A stretch of DNA of 64,000 nt, from IMG/VR virus record IMGVR_UViG_3300044996_000496, positions 1 to 64,000 of that record; one strand, written 5' to 3'. Origin of the DNA: a virus. Shown piece by piece: positions 40,957-50,369 of the stretch. The stretch's first letter is position 1. Each line of letters begins with the position of its first letter. The position numbers and the translations under genes were made by a program. Below the pieces are notes generated by a model. That model was not told where the DNA came from. It saw only the letters and a list, made by a program, of their open reading frames with translations, and searched no databases.

Positions 40957-41739
40957 GTGAAGAAAATTATTGTTGGGATTATATGTTTAACTTTTATTTC
41001 AAGTTTAGTTTTTCCGTCCTCTCGGATTTTTTATGCTGGCATGGAAACTGGAGATTTTAGTGAATTTTCTAGCACAAGAACGAACGGGACTGCAACATTA
41101 ACAAATACTGGGGTATATCAGTTTTGCGGAACAAAGAGTGCAATGTCATCTGTCTCATCTGGTGTTAGTAGTAGAGCATTTGCAAACAAAGGAATTACGT
41201 CATCCAGTTATTTGCATATCAAGACAAGATTTTGCAATCAGTGGGATTCTGGTGGCTCAAACCCTAAAACAATTTTTGGATGTTTTAAAGTTAGTGACGG
41301 AACAAATTCAAGATTGACGGTTCGTTTAAAAGATGCAACTCCGAGTAATTATAATAGTAACTTTACATTCAATGTTGCGGTAAAAGATTCTGCGGCTCAT
41401 GCAAATATTTCGACCGACATTGCTACTCCATTGGTTACTGACAGTGTATGGTTTGATTTTGATGTTTTTATTTCAAAGGGTGTATCAGATGGAGAAATTT
41501 CTCTTTGGGTAAACGGAGTTTTACTGCTATCGCTTGATACACTACATACAAGTGGTGCCATGCCAGATAGTATTTCTTGGGGATGCATAGCAGGTTGGAC
41601 CACTGGAGATATTGGTACTGTTTGTTTTGATGAAATTGTTATGGACACGATGAGTTGTGGCCCTCCGTGTGGTTTGGTTTTTAGAAATGGAATTAGACAG
41701 GTTTGGTCTGGGATGAAGAGTTGGTTTTCATGGCTATAG
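40957..41739 (+). CDS. Exported ConA-like fold protein
   Basis: 260 residues, GTG start. Signal peptide MKKIIVGIICLTFISSLVFP. Mature part: RIFYAGMETGDFSEF at the start, SSYLHIKTRFCNQWDSG, and SDGEISLWVNGVLLLSLDT (about 182-200), the jelly-roll pattern of LamG/ConA-like domains. It ends with a hydrophobic W-rich segment. Sits between the ConA-like 40103 gene and paralog B of the flanking pair. Confidence 0.63.
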   Translation: MKKIIVGIICLTFISSLVFPSSRIFYAGMETGDFSEFSSTRTNGTATLTNTGVYQFCGTKSAMSSVSSGVSSRAFANKGITSSSYLHIKTRFCNQWDSGGSNPKTIFGCFKVSDGTNSRLTVRLKDATPSNYNSNFTFNVAVKDSAAHANISTDIATPLVTDSVWFDFDVFISKGVSDGEISLWVNGVLLLSLDTLHTSGAMPDSISWGCIAGWTTGDIGTVCFDEIVMDTMSCGPPCGLVFRNGIRQVWSGMKSWFSWL

Positions 41740-41755
41740 ATTGGGGGAGTGTTTC

Positions 41756-42526
41756 TTGAAAAAATTATTTAGTGTTCTATTTTTCTTACTTGTTGTTTTT
41801 CAATCGTTTGGATTCTGCGATCAGGATTTTGATGCAATTTCTAATTATTATTTAAATGAAATTCACAAAATATATATGGGAACAGGAGTGGCGAGGACAG
41901 ATTCTCTACTGTATGAGCTGATCCGCAGTGAATTGGGAAAACAGAAGCTTCAGGATACAACACAAATTAAGGTTTATGATTTAGCCGATACAATATTAAC
42001 TATATTTGTAACAAAAGCGGACTCTATGATTTTGTGTAATCTTGATTATGGTATATTACAAGACAGTATAAACGCTAAATTATACGGAATTGATGGATCT
42101 TTTACTGCAGCAGAGGAAACACTAAATTTTATTCAAAATGTAATTGATGACAGTGTTTCTTCAAAACTTAATTTAATTGAGTATAACATTGCTCCGAAAG
42201 ATACGTGTCTTATAAGGCTTTTCTCTTCTCTTGCTGCGGATTCTACGTTTCTTATTTATTACCCAGGATATCCGTCTTTTCGGTGGAGTTATAATTTTGT
42301 GAGATATACCACAAATGATGGTCCAATTAGGTTTTTGCTATATTTTACTAGTGGGCGTGCCGATACTTTAGACGCTCCGTTTACTGCCCTAAATATTGGT
42401 GCTTTGGGTGGATTTTTACCACAACCCGTTGTTTTTTCGATGGAGCTTGATTCTATTCGAGTTACTGCTACTGGGGCGTTGAGTTACTTGGAGGTTATTT
42501 GGTACGCGAAACATACTTTGCAATAA
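41756..42526 (+). CDS. Exported protein, paralog B of a flanking pair
   Basis: 256 residues from TTG 41756 with GGGGGAG upstream. Signal peptide MKKLFSVLFFLLVVFQSFGFC. The mature part repeats the landmarks of the 39172 protein: DAISNYYLNEI, IDDSVSSKLNLIEY, TNDGPIRFLLYFTSGRADTLDAPFTAL and an end WYAKHTLQ. The two paralogs flank the two ConA-like genes, so the block looks like a functional cassette. Confidence 0.7.
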   Translation: MKKLFSVLFFLLVVFQSFGFCDQDFDAISNYYLNEIHKIYMGTGVARTDSLLYELIRSELGKQKLQDTTQIKVYDLADTILTIFVTKADSMILCNLDYGILQDSINAKLYGIDGSFTAAEETLNFIQNVIDDSVSSKLNLIEYNIAPKDTCLIRLFSSLAADSTFLIYYPGYPSFRWSYNFVRYTTNDGPIRFLLYFTSGRADTLDAPFTALNIGALGGFLPQPVVFSMELDSIRVTATGALSYLEVIWYAKHTLQ

Positions 42527-42595
42527 TTTATTAGCACAATAGTTGTTGATTTTATTGTTATTAATGTATATAGTTTATGAAAGGAGTTTTATACA

Positions 42596-44389
42596 GTGGA
42601 AAACAGTTTGTCCGTAGGCACAGTAAGCGCACTTGACGGCACACTAGTTGTTGATGATTTAATTATTGCGTATGTTAAGAAAACTCCCAATAAAAATGAA
42701 TGGTGTATTTATTCAAAAAGCGGAAAAAAGATGGGATGTTATAAAACTAAGGATGAGGCTGTTGAGAGACTTAGACAAATAGAATATTTTAAACATAATA
42801 AAGCAAATGAATTTATTGATGTTGATGATGTTATTGCGTCATTTGTAATTTATAATTTAGTTTTAAATGGTAGTGAAATTGATGTTTGTGATTATTTTGA
42901 TGAATATTTGTGTGGATGTGATGAGTTAGCAGAGGGTGTTGATGTTACCGAGAATTATTTGCGTTTTAGGCAAACGGAACCAGATAAATATGATTCTTTC
43001 AGAATTATTAACATAAGTGTTAAACAAGGTATTAAAGCCGTTTTGGGGATAATTAATGGACCACCAAAAAAAACAGAAATACAATCTTATTTGTTTGATA
43101 AGAGTAAGTGGACGACCAAGGATGCGACAAAGTGGATTAAAGATCATGGCAAGAAAGCATCAGCGTCAGCTAATTCCAATATGTTAAGAATAAAGTTTAA
43201 TGTATCTGATGTGAAAATTGAACAGCCTGATGCTGTGGCGATTGCTAACATAGACTCATTTTTTGATGAAATTGATAAAAATAGACAAAAAGATTTAATG
43301 TATATAGCATTTAAGCTTGTTCACGAGGGCACGAATGCAAATTTAGATCATTTTTTGTATGATGAGTTAAAGTCTGCGCAAAAAACGCCTATAAATAAAC
43401 CATTGAATTGGCTGCATTGGGAACCAAATATTGGTGTTATTTATGACGCGACTTTAGTTGACGCTACTGATATTGAAGGGGCATATATTGAGGCCCATGC
43501 AGTAGTTTGGAAGTATAAGTATCGCGATTATGCTATGGAAATCGAAAACCGTCATAGCGAGGGAGAGCTTTTCTTTAGCATGGAAGTATGGTATTCGCAG
43601 TCAGAGTGCCCAATTTGTAAGAAAACATACAGTGCTAGGGAAGAAGCTGCTGGCAAAACCTGTGAACATTTGGCTAGTAGATTTTACGAAAGAGCGGAAG
43701 ACCCTAACATGGCAACATGTTACCGCATACTTCGAGGTCTTACATTTGGAGGTGCTGCTGTAGTTGATCTCCCGGCTGATAAGGGAGCGGAGGCTTTGGC
43801 GGTTGCCTCCAAAAACAAAGCTGATAGTGATAAGGAGGTGTTTGATGCTATGAAGCGACTTGATGATGGGACGTTAGTTTATACTGAAGCAGAGATAGAA
43901 GAGCTTAAGGATAAGGTTAGAGCAAGCGTCCGCGAGGAATTGAGTAACGAGGGTGCCCATGCTAAGGAGTTGGAGGATCGCGATAAACAGATAGCTGATC
44001 TGCAAAAGACAATTGAGGGCTTAAACACAGAGTTAGCCGAGGCACAGAAGAAGCTGGATGAAACAATAAAAGAATTTGATGAGCATAAGTCTAGTATAGA
44101 GAAAGAAAAGCTTGTAGCGAAAAGAACGGCTAGTTTGATAGAGGCAGGATATCAGTTTAGTCAAGATGAAAAGGAAAAAGAAGCTGTTATTGCCTCGTTT
44201 GTTGCTATGGATGAGAATGCATTTGAATTTGTATTAAAGACAATTAAGGATAAGAATGAGGAAGTGGCAGCAGCTACTGCAAGTAGAAAAACTGGTGGAG
44301 TTCCAGTTGGTTCTACGGTAACTTCCTCGGGCGGAACAACGCTTGGGCAAAAGATGAGCAAGATTAAGGATTTATTGACAAAGGTTTAA
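42596..44389 (+). CDS. Prohead protease/scaffold-type fusion protein
   Basis: 597 residues, GTG start behind AAAGGAG. N-terminal EWCIYSKSGKKMGCYKTKDEAVERLRQI recalls an Xkdf-like module. WTTKDATKWIKDHGKK follows, then IDRNRQ...KPLNWLHWEPNIGVIYDATLVD and EAHAVVWKYKYRDYAMEI, as in capsid maturation proteases. A four-cysteine site (CPICKK...C) is inserted. The C-terminal third is a long coiled coil typical of scaffolds. Position upstream of the capsid gene supports this. The catalytic residues are not clear to me. Confidence 0.65.
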   Translation: MENSLSVGTVSALDGTLVVDDLIIAYVKKTPNKNEWCIYSKSGKKMGCYKTKDEAVERLRQIEYFKHNKANEFIDVDDVIASFVIYNLVLNGSEIDVCDYFDEYLCGCDELAEGVDVTENYLRFRQTEPDKYDSFRIINISVKQGIKAVLGIINGPPKKTEIQSYLFDKSKWTTKDATKWIKDHGKKASASANSNMLRIKFNVSDVKIEQPDAVAIANIDSFFDEIDKNRQKDLMYIAFKLVHEGTNANLDHFLYDELKSAQKTPINKPLNWLHWEPNIGVIYDATLVDATDIEGAYIEAHAVVWKYKYRDYAMEIENRHSEGELFFSMEVWYSQSECPICKKTYSAREEAAGKTCEHLASRFYERAEDPNMATCYRILRGLTFGGAAVVDLPADKGAEALAVASKNKADSDKEVFDAMKRLDDGTLVYTEAEIEELKDKVRASVREELSNEGAHAKELEDRDKQIADLQKTIEGLNTELAEAQKKLDETIKEFDEHKSSIEKEKLVAKRTASLIEAGYQFSQDEKEKEAVIASFVAMDENAFEFVLKTIKDKNEEVAAATASRKTGGVPVGSTVTSSGGTTLGQKMSKIKDLLTKV

Positions 44390-44428
44390 TTTAATTGTTT
44401 TACATTGCACTGCAGGGGGGTGAGATAG

Positions 44429-45079
44429 TTGATAAGTGTAAAGGTTCATGGATTGAATGATTTTGCGTATGCTGGTGAGGCGTTGACGAAAGGTAGATTT
44501 GTTTATTTTGCTGGATTTTTTGCCGCTGGTGACGCCGCAAAAGCAACTCCTGGGTATTCTTCAAATGGAGATAGAAAAGTTTTGGTTGCTAATGGATTCA
44601 CTCTTCATGGAATTCCGTCTATTATGTTTACCGCTGGTGCTCCGACGCTTTCCGGCGGCATGGCCGCTCCAAAGGACGTATACCCGTGCAATAAGCTAGA
44701 GTATACAATTGAGGACTCAGATTATGAGCTAGATGCTATTGCATCAGGGGAGTCGTGCTTGTTCTATCGTTCTGGTCAATATCAGACCGACCAGTGGTCA
44801 CAGGGTGACGCAACTACAACTGACATGACTGCAGCAGAGTTTGGGGCATTGTTGTATCTTGATAATCTTGGTAGGCTAACTCGTTCAACTGGATACACAA
44901 TCAGTGGTTTCGTTGTAGCAAGATTTATTAATTTGACAGCAGAGCCTTCTGCAACTGGCGCTGGTGTTGCGTATCCAAACTGGCAGTACAGTTTTTATAC
45001 CTTGGTAAATCATGCACAGACTGGTACAGCCTCTAACTCGGCTAGATTATTGTGGTTTGATCTAATTTCCGCTGCTTAG
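44429..45079 (+). CDS. Probable capsid decoration or head-associated protein
   Basis: 216 residues, TTG start behind GGGGGGTGAGATA. Rich in G, A, T, S and aromatics, with no charged coiled coils, as in virion surface proteins. It lies between the protease/scaffold and the major capsid protein, the usual place of decoration proteins, and is followed by a strong hairpin. Assignment is by position and composition. Confidence 0.6.
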   Translation: MISVKVHGLNDFAYAGEALTKGRFVYFAGFFAAGDAAKATPGYSSNGDRKVLVANGFTLHGIPSIMFTAGAPTLSGGMAAPKDVYPCNKLEYTIEDSDYELDAIASGESCLFYRSGQYQTDQWSQGDATTTDMTAAEFGALLYLDNLGRLTRSTGYTISGFVVARFINLTAEPSATGAGVAYPNWQYSFYTLVNHAQTGTASNSARLLWFDLISAA

Positions 45080-45083
45080 TAAA

Positions 45084-45115
45084 CCTTCAGGGGGGGGCAA
45101 TACCCCCTCCTGAGG
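45084..45115 (+). terminator. GC-rich hairpin after the decoration-type gene, no T-run
   Basis: CCTTCAGGGGGGGG (45084-45097) pairs with CCCCCTCCTGAGG (45103-45115) with one bulge and one wobble, loop CAATA. No T-run follows, so it may be a weak terminator or an mRNA-stabilising hairpin separating this gene from the capsid gene. Confidence 0.6.
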
Positions 45116-45146
45116 CAAATAGTTAGTTTTAAGGGGGTGAAATAGG

Positions 45147-46064
45147 GTGGATATAGAAAAATTAACTTACAGAGAAATTGATATTGAATTACAAAAGGCA
45201 TTGGCGTCTATAAACTGGAGGGATCCGCAAGAACGTTCGGCATTTGCTGAGACTATTGTGGAGGTTGTTAAGTATGATGTTGAAAGAGACAATCTAATAG
45301 ATTTGTTTGCCGAACAGGAGGTTATTCCAGTTGGAGCCTCGAAAGAATGGGTTGTTCGTAAGGGCATAAAAGCTTACATTCATGAGCCTGGTTCATATGC
45401 TCCAAGATCAACGATTACTAACATTACCAACACAATCCAGTCTGAAATGGCATCGGTCCATCCTCAGATGGAGCTTGGCCAGCTAGAGTCCGGTCGCTAT
45501 GGAACCGTTGCTGATATACGAAAAATGTGCAAGGATGAGCTTTTGGGAATGAAGTATGGCACAATTTGGAACGTTATGATAGCGTCAATTGCTTCTAGTG
45601 ATAGCAACTATCAAACGTATTCTGCAACAAATGATAATTTGGTTACAAAGAAAAACGTACTGGTTTCTGGTTTGAAGTGGGTAAATGATATAGGTCAAGG
45701 GGCTAAGGCCATAGTTGGTAGATATTCCCTTGTTTCTGACATTACTGAATTTGATGGATATTCAGAAACGTGGAAAGAGCAGGTAGACAGAGAGGGATTC
45801 CTTGGTGCATTTAGAGGAGTTCCTATTTTGTCACTTAAGCAATACACCAATGGTGATGGCATTAGGATGATTAATGCTGATAACGTATTTATTTCTTCAA
45901 ATGGAACGGCCAAAATTGCAGTAACCCAGGAATTGCGCGTTGAGGAAGATAAGGATATTGATACATTGTTCTGGCATATGCATATGTACGAGAAGTACGG
46001 ATGTGCAGTGTTCTTCCCTGAGCGAAATTACAGAATTGCTGTTACAAGCAGTCCTTGGGGTTAG
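45147..46064 (+). CDS. Major capsid protein (HK97 fold)
   Basis: 305 residues, GTG start behind AAGGGGGTGAAATA. Landmarks of an HK97-type capsid: an N-terminal helical arm, a long helix ALASINWRDPQERSAFAETIVEVV, a beta-rich E-loop region, GAKAIVGRYSLVSDITEF, and RGVPILSLKQYTNGDG followed by INADNVFISSNGTAKIAV. It is shorter than many such proteins, since the scaffold is a separate gene. Flanked by hairpins on both sides. Confidence 0.85.
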   Translation: MDIEKLTYREIDIELQKALASINWRDPQERSAFAETIVEVVKYDVERDNLIDLFAEQEVIPVGASKEWVVRKGIKAYIHEPGSYAPRSTITNITNTIQSEMASVHPQMELGQLESGRYGTVADIRKMCKDELLGMKYGTIWNVMIASIASSDSNYQTYSATNDNLVTKKNVLVSGLKWVNDIGQGAKAIVGRYSLVSDITEFDGYSETWKEQVDREGFLGAFRGVPILSLKQYTNGDGIRMINADNVFISSNGTAKIAVTQELRVEEDKDIDTLFWHMHMYEKYGCAVFFPERNYRIAVTSSPWG

Positions 46065-46082
46065 TATTCGGCAAGTAAGCCG

Positions 46083-46102
46083 GGGCGAGATTTTTCTCGC
46101 CC
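46083..46102 (+). terminator. Hairpin after the major capsid gene
   Basis: GGGCGAGA (46083-46090), loop TTTT, TCTCGCCC (46095-46102): a perfect 8-bp stem. A smaller stem CCCTC/GAGGG follows directly. There is no T-run, so attenuation or mRNA protection is more likely than full termination. Confidence 0.6.
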
Positions 46103-46126
46103 TCAGTTCGAGGGAAGGAGAGGGTG

Positions 46127-48520
46127 ATGAATGGTCAAATTGAATTTAACAAGGATCTTATAACGCTTCTTTGGTATGGAGATTCTCCGTGTGTATCAAC
46201 TGGATTTGGCATAGTCAGTCAGAGTGTATTGTTTAGATTATGGCAAACTGGTAAATATAGAATAGTTGCCGTTGGAATTAATGATCGAGGCGAAGACCAC
46301 CCATTAAAAAAGCTCCCAAATTTCCATGTTATGCCCTGTCCTTATCTTGACAGGGATCCATATGGTTATCAAGTGTTGCCGGAAGCGATTAAGCGATTTA
46401 AACCAGATGTCATTTTTGCTTTAAATGACATTTGGTTACTTGCTGGCGATAGTGGTAAGGGGAATCTAAATTGGTGGGAGAGTTTGTTGCGCCAGCATGC
46501 CCCAGGTGTGCCGTGGGCAATATACTTCCCAATTGATGGTCGTCCTCTTGCTAAGGAGTGGGGGCGCGTTATGCGCTCCTCGTGGTCGCCTGTTGTATAC
46601 AGTAAATACGGATATGATGTTATTAAAGATGAAATACCTGATGTTAATCCTGAGTTGATTTATCATGGAGTTGATCTTGAGACGTTTAGGCCGATAGGTG
46701 ATAAAGAAAAAATACTTTTTGTTAGAAGACATTTGGGTATTCCAGAAGATCATAAACTTATTGGTGTAGTTGGCAGAAATCAGCCAAGAAAGAACATACC
46801 GCTTGCTCTTAGGATATTTAAGTATTTTAAGGATGGGTATAAAAAATGTAAAAATTGTGGTGGATATGCATCATTACATGAAAGATCGTGTGAGTTGTGT
46901 GGTATGAGTGATTTTGATAAAGTATATGATGGATTTAACAAAGTTTCTATGTATTTGCATATGAACTTAAGAGATGGATTTGGATTTAACATTCCTAAGG
47001 TAATAGCTGATGAGAAGGTAAGTGGAATATCTTTTAATCCCGATCATCATATTGCTCATGGCGTTCCGGCTGAGGTTTTGAATTTACTATATAATTCTTT
47101 TGATGTTATGTTTTTGCCAACTATGAGTGAAGGATTTTGTCTTCCAATTTTGGAGTCAATGGCCGCTGGTACACCAGTGATAGCAACAGCCGGAACTGCC
47201 CAAAAAGAATTACTTGTGGATGGTGGCGGAATTCCAATTATTCCACAAGATTATATTATTTTAACCGATGCTGCAAATGTAAGACGACATATTATGCGTA
47301 TACCGGACGCAGTAAATGCTCTTGAAAAGATTCTAACTGATCAAAAATATCATGATGAGTTGGCAATAAAAGGGCTTAGATACGCAGCCTCTCGCGGGTG
47401 GGATGTGTCGGCTCAGCAGTTTGATGAGTTAGTTACTAAAATGTTGAATAAGCGTATATCAGTTGTTGATTCTTTCAATGAAACTAAAGAACCAAAAATT
47501 TTATTCTATAGACCAATAGGTTCTGCTGGAGATATATTAATTACAACCCCAGTAATACACGCTGTTCGTGAATTGTATAAGGATTCAGATATAGTGTATG
47601 CTGTTCCTGAAAAATATATAGAGTTATTAGATGGGAACGATGATATAAATAAAGTTATTCCATGTGATTTTATGTGGGATGGCAGTAGAAGAAAGGGCGC
47701 TGCACAGTCAACCAAAATAGCTAAAGTTGATTTATTTGGAGTCGAGGATAGAATAGAGTCTGCTTTAGCTCCAAATGTTATTTTTAGTAGACAAGAGATT
47801 TATTCTAATCATTGCAAGGTAAAGCCAGAGAGTATGAAGTCGGTGTACAATATTTCTGCACAAGAAAAAGAGTGGGCAGATGCTCTAATTCCGCAGAACG
47901 GTGAGTACAAAATAGGTATAAAGGTTGACACCGAAGAGCCGTATTTGGCTATTAGTGCTGGAGAATGGATAAAATTAATTGAGTTTTTCGTAAAACGTAA
48001 TGATGAGAAAATTTATATTTTCGTACAAGATAGAGCGCATTTCCCAGTTGATGAGTGGATGAGGCTTGTTCCAGATGGAGTTACTGTTTTTTGTTTTGAT
48101 AAAGAAGAAAAACCATACAGAAAAATGATAGCAGCAATGAATAATATGAATATGATCGTTTCTTGTGATGGAAGTTTTATTCACTTTGCTGGGATGCTTG
48201 GGAAACCGCTTGTTGCAATTTATGGACCAAATGATTGGCGACAAAAGTTAAAACATTATAAGAATGTGTTTCCGGTATTTAACTCAATGTGTCAAATGAT
48301 GCCTTGCTGGAGAAATCAGAATTCTCCATGTAGATTAACTGGTCAACAAGAGAGTGTGTGTTTAAGGGAAATGAAGGCCGGGATGATAGTATCCGCTATA
48401 ATTAAGGCAAAAAAAGAATCGCTAATATCTGAAAATAAATCAGTAGCAAAAACACAAGAAGAGATTCAAAGAAAAACAATATTAAGGGAAAAAAGAAAGC
48501 AAAGAAGGAACAGAAGATAA
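46127..48520 (+). CDS. Two-module glycosyltransferase (GT4-type plus GT9-type) with zinc-ribbon insert
   Basis: 797 residues from ATG 46127 with AAGGAGAGGG upstream. Module 1 (about 1-440) is a GT-B transferase: VYSKYGYDVIKDEIP, IYHGVDLETFRP, VVGRNQPRKNIPLALRIFK, then MFLPTMSEGFCLPILESMAAGTPVIAT, the E-x7-E donor motif of GT4. A CKNCG...CELCG zinc ribbon is inserted near 240. Module 2 (about 455-740) starts ILFYRPIGSAGDILITTPVI and has CDGSFIHFAGMLGKPLVAIYG, the GT9 layout. The tail is a basic helix. Placed between capsid and neck genes. Confidence 0.85.
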   Translation: MNGQIEFNKDLITLLWYGDSPCVSTGFGIVSQSVLFRLWQTGKYRIVAVGINDRGEDHPLKKLPNFHVMPCPYLDRDPYGYQVLPEAIKRFKPDVIFALNDIWLLAGDSGKGNLNWWESLLRQHAPGVPWAIYFPIDGRPLAKEWGRVMRSSWSPVVYSKYGYDVIKDEIPDVNPELIYHGVDLETFRPIGDKEKILFVRRHLGIPEDHKLIGVVGRNQPRKNIPLALRIFKYFKDGYKKCKNCGGYASLHERSCELCGMSDFDKVYDGFNKVSMYLHMNLRDGFGFNIPKVIADEKVSGISFNPDHHIAHGVPAEVLNLLYNSFDVMFLPTMSEGFCLPILESMAAGTPVIATAGTAQKELLVDGGGIPIIPQDYIILTDAANVRRHIMRIPDAVNALEKILTDQKYHDELAIKGLRYAASRGWDVSAQQFDELVTKMLNKRISVVDSFNETKEPKILFYRPIGSAGDILITTPVIHAVRELYKDSDIVYAVPEKYIELLDGNDDINKVIPCDFMWDGSRRKGAAQSTKIAKVDLFGVEDRIESALAPNVIFSRQEIYSNHCKVKPESMKSVYNISAQEKEWADALIPQNGEYKIGIKVDTEEPYLAISAGEWIKLIEFFVKRNDEKIYIFVQDRAHFPVDEWMRLVPDGVTVFCFDKEEKPYRKMIAAMNNMNMIVSCDGSFIHFAGMLGKPLVAIYGPNDWRQKLKHYKNVFPVFNSMCQMMPCWRNQNSPCRLTGQQESVCLREMKAGMIVSAIIKAKKESLISENKSVAKTQEEIQRKTILREKRKQRRNRR

Positions 48521-49629
48521 TGAAAAAGCTAAATGTATTTTTCCCAGTGCCAAGAATTTATGGTCCATCGTTGCACGAGACAAAGAATAAGTTATTTGAA
48601 TACGGTAAAGATTTTGCAAAAGAGGCTGACGATTGGATAGATGCTGATGTTATAGTTTTACAATTAATAGGAGACCCGGACAGAAAAAATTTAGTTCATC
48701 CGTCTGAGGTAGTTTTTAGTGATTTAATTAAAGTAATTATGGATAATATGAATCATATTCCAACTATTGTTTTTCCGTTGTGCAATATAAACAATACCAG
48801 CAATTGGAGATATTTATTTGAAAATGCTTCTATGATTTACAGTTATTTAGATGTTGATTATCAAATTAAGCACGTTGATGGGCAATTATTACCATTTGTG
48901 TTTAATAAGTCAGTTGTTGTGCGAGAGCCTCTTGGGGTGGAACCTGGAGATTTTTTTAGAGAAGACGATATGCAAAAACAATATTTAATTTATACATTTG
49001 GATTTGATAAAGAGACAGAATCAATAGACATAATTTTTGATGCAACAGTATTATTTAACTCAACCAGAGAAAATTTGGGTCTTCCGATATTGAAGATGTT
49101 GCATAGCGGGAGGGACTTTGGTTTTGATAGTAAGTATTATCAATTTGAGACGCCTGCTCCACAAAATCAAAAGGGTATAGTTAGAGCTAGGTACAATAGT
49201 TCTTACTTTGCCAATGCGCTTAGAGCAGACGCTTGGGTTGAGGGTGGATTTGAGATGGCTAACATAGAGGCTCCGTTGTGTGGATGTCAACCTATAACTT
49301 ATAATTTTGAGTGTTATCAGCATTGGTTTAAGGGTATTTCGGAATTTGTTAATGTTCCACTAAACACAGACCCAAGAAGTTTATCTAATAGAAAACACGT
49401 TGTTGAGCAATTGGTTAATATTTTTAATCGTGGAACTAATGGAAGAGATAAAATCTATAAGTATACTGTTTCAGTTAATGATAGTGATGATGAAGATGAA
49501 AAAACTAAAGAAATTGGAAGTAAATTAGATTTGTTTGACGATAAAAGAAACATGATTTATGAAAGATTTTTGTGGGAAAATGTTGCAAGTACATTTTGGA
49601 AAGAGGTGTTGAATAAATGTGCAAAATAA
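48520..49629 (+). CDS. Glycosyltransferase-like protein (GT-B fold)
   Basis: 369 residues, sharing one base with the preceding stop. VLQLIGDPDRKN is followed by a donor-side segment with RARYNSSYFANALRADAWVEGGFEMANIEAPLCGCQPI (about 222-260), where an acidic residue precedes a C/G loop as in GT-B enzymes. A charged C-terminal domain follows. Acts with the flanking transferases. Confidence 0.65.
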   Translation: MKKLNVFFPVPRIYGPSLHETKNKLFEYGKDFAKEADDWIDADVIVLQLIGDPDRKNLVHPSEVVFSDLIKVIMDNMNHIPTIVFPLCNINNTSNWRYLFENASMIYSYLDVDYQIKHVDGQLLPFVFNKSVVVREPLGVEPGDFFREDDMQKQYLIYTFGFDKETESIDIIFDATVLFNSTRENLGLPILKMLHSGRDFGFDSKYYQFETPAPQNQKGIVRARYNSSYFANALRADAWVEGGFEMANIEAPLCGCQPITYNFECYQHWFKGISEFVNVPLNTDPRSLSNRKHVVEQLVNIFNRGTNGRDKIYKYTVSVNDSDDEDEKTKEIGSKLDLFDDKRNMIYERFLWENVASTFWKEVLNKCAK

Positions 49630-50354
49630 GTATTGTTACTGTTTTAAGAAATTCAGCTCATATATTTGATAAGTTTATTGATTGTATTGCCAGTAACATG
49701 GGTTTAGATTACGAATTAATCTTAGTTGATAATCATAGTAGAAAAGATTGTGCTAGTTTTTATGATTATGTGTTGTGTAAGCATTCATTGCAAGATAATG
49801 TTTTATTTATTAATAATGATAAAAATTTAATGTTTACAAGAGCCGTAAACCAAGGATTGGAAAAATCCAGTGGACAATACATATGGTTGTTAAATCCAGA
49901 TGTATATATCGAAAAGGATGTTGATAAAAAATCTGTTGATTTTTTTGTTAATCATTTAAATATTGGTATTGCTGGATATAAACTTGTTAAAGTTGATGGA
50001 TTTATTGAGCATGCCGGAATATGGGAAGAGGGTGGCGATCATAGGGGGCGTGGAGAGTTAGACGGTGCCGATAAGTATAATACTCCAGAGTGTTGTAGGT
50101 GGGTTACCTTTGGCGCTGCCATGTTTACTCGTGATCTGTATATTAAGTTAGGAACATTGGATGATAAAATATATCCACATTTTGGATCAGACAGAGAGTA
50201 TTGTGATAGGGCTAAAAAAAGTGGATACGATGTGTGGTATTTGCCGTATAAGTTAATACATGTTTATGGTAACTCTTGTAGACCTTATGTTTTTGATGAT
50301 TTACCTGATTATCTTATGGAAAACGGGAAACCAGCAAGAAAAATATGGAAGTAG
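49617..50354 (+). CDS. Glycosyltransferase family 2 (rhamnosyltransferase-like)
   Basis: 245 residues. ISIVTVLRNSAHIFDKFIDCI, DYELILVDNHSRKD, VNQGLEKSSGQYIWLLNPDVYI (with the D-x-D equivalent N-P-D-V) and YPHFGSDREYCDRAKKSGYDVWYLP. Complete for a GT-A catalytic domain. Third transferase in the block between capsid and neck genes; overlaps the previous gene by 13 bases. Confidence 0.85.
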   Translation: MCKISIVTVLRNSAHIFDKFIDCIASNMGLDYELILVDNHSRKDCASFYDYVLCKHSLQDNVLFINNDKNLMFTRAVNQGLEKSSGQYIWLLNPDVYIEKDVDKKSVDFFVNHLNIGIAGYKLVKVDGFIEHAGIWEEGGDHRGRGELDGADKYNTPECCRWVTFGAAMFTRDLYIKLGTLDDKIYPHFGSDREYCDRAKKSGYDVWYLPYKLIHVYGNSCRPYVFDDLPDYLMENGKPARKIWK

Positions 50355-50369
50355 GATGGTGGATCTTTT

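Noticed and set aside
42527-42595. Promoter TTGTTG...TATATA before the protease/scaffold gene
   Set aside because: In such AT-rich sequence a pair with 18-base spacing arises easily by chance; not strong enough to list.
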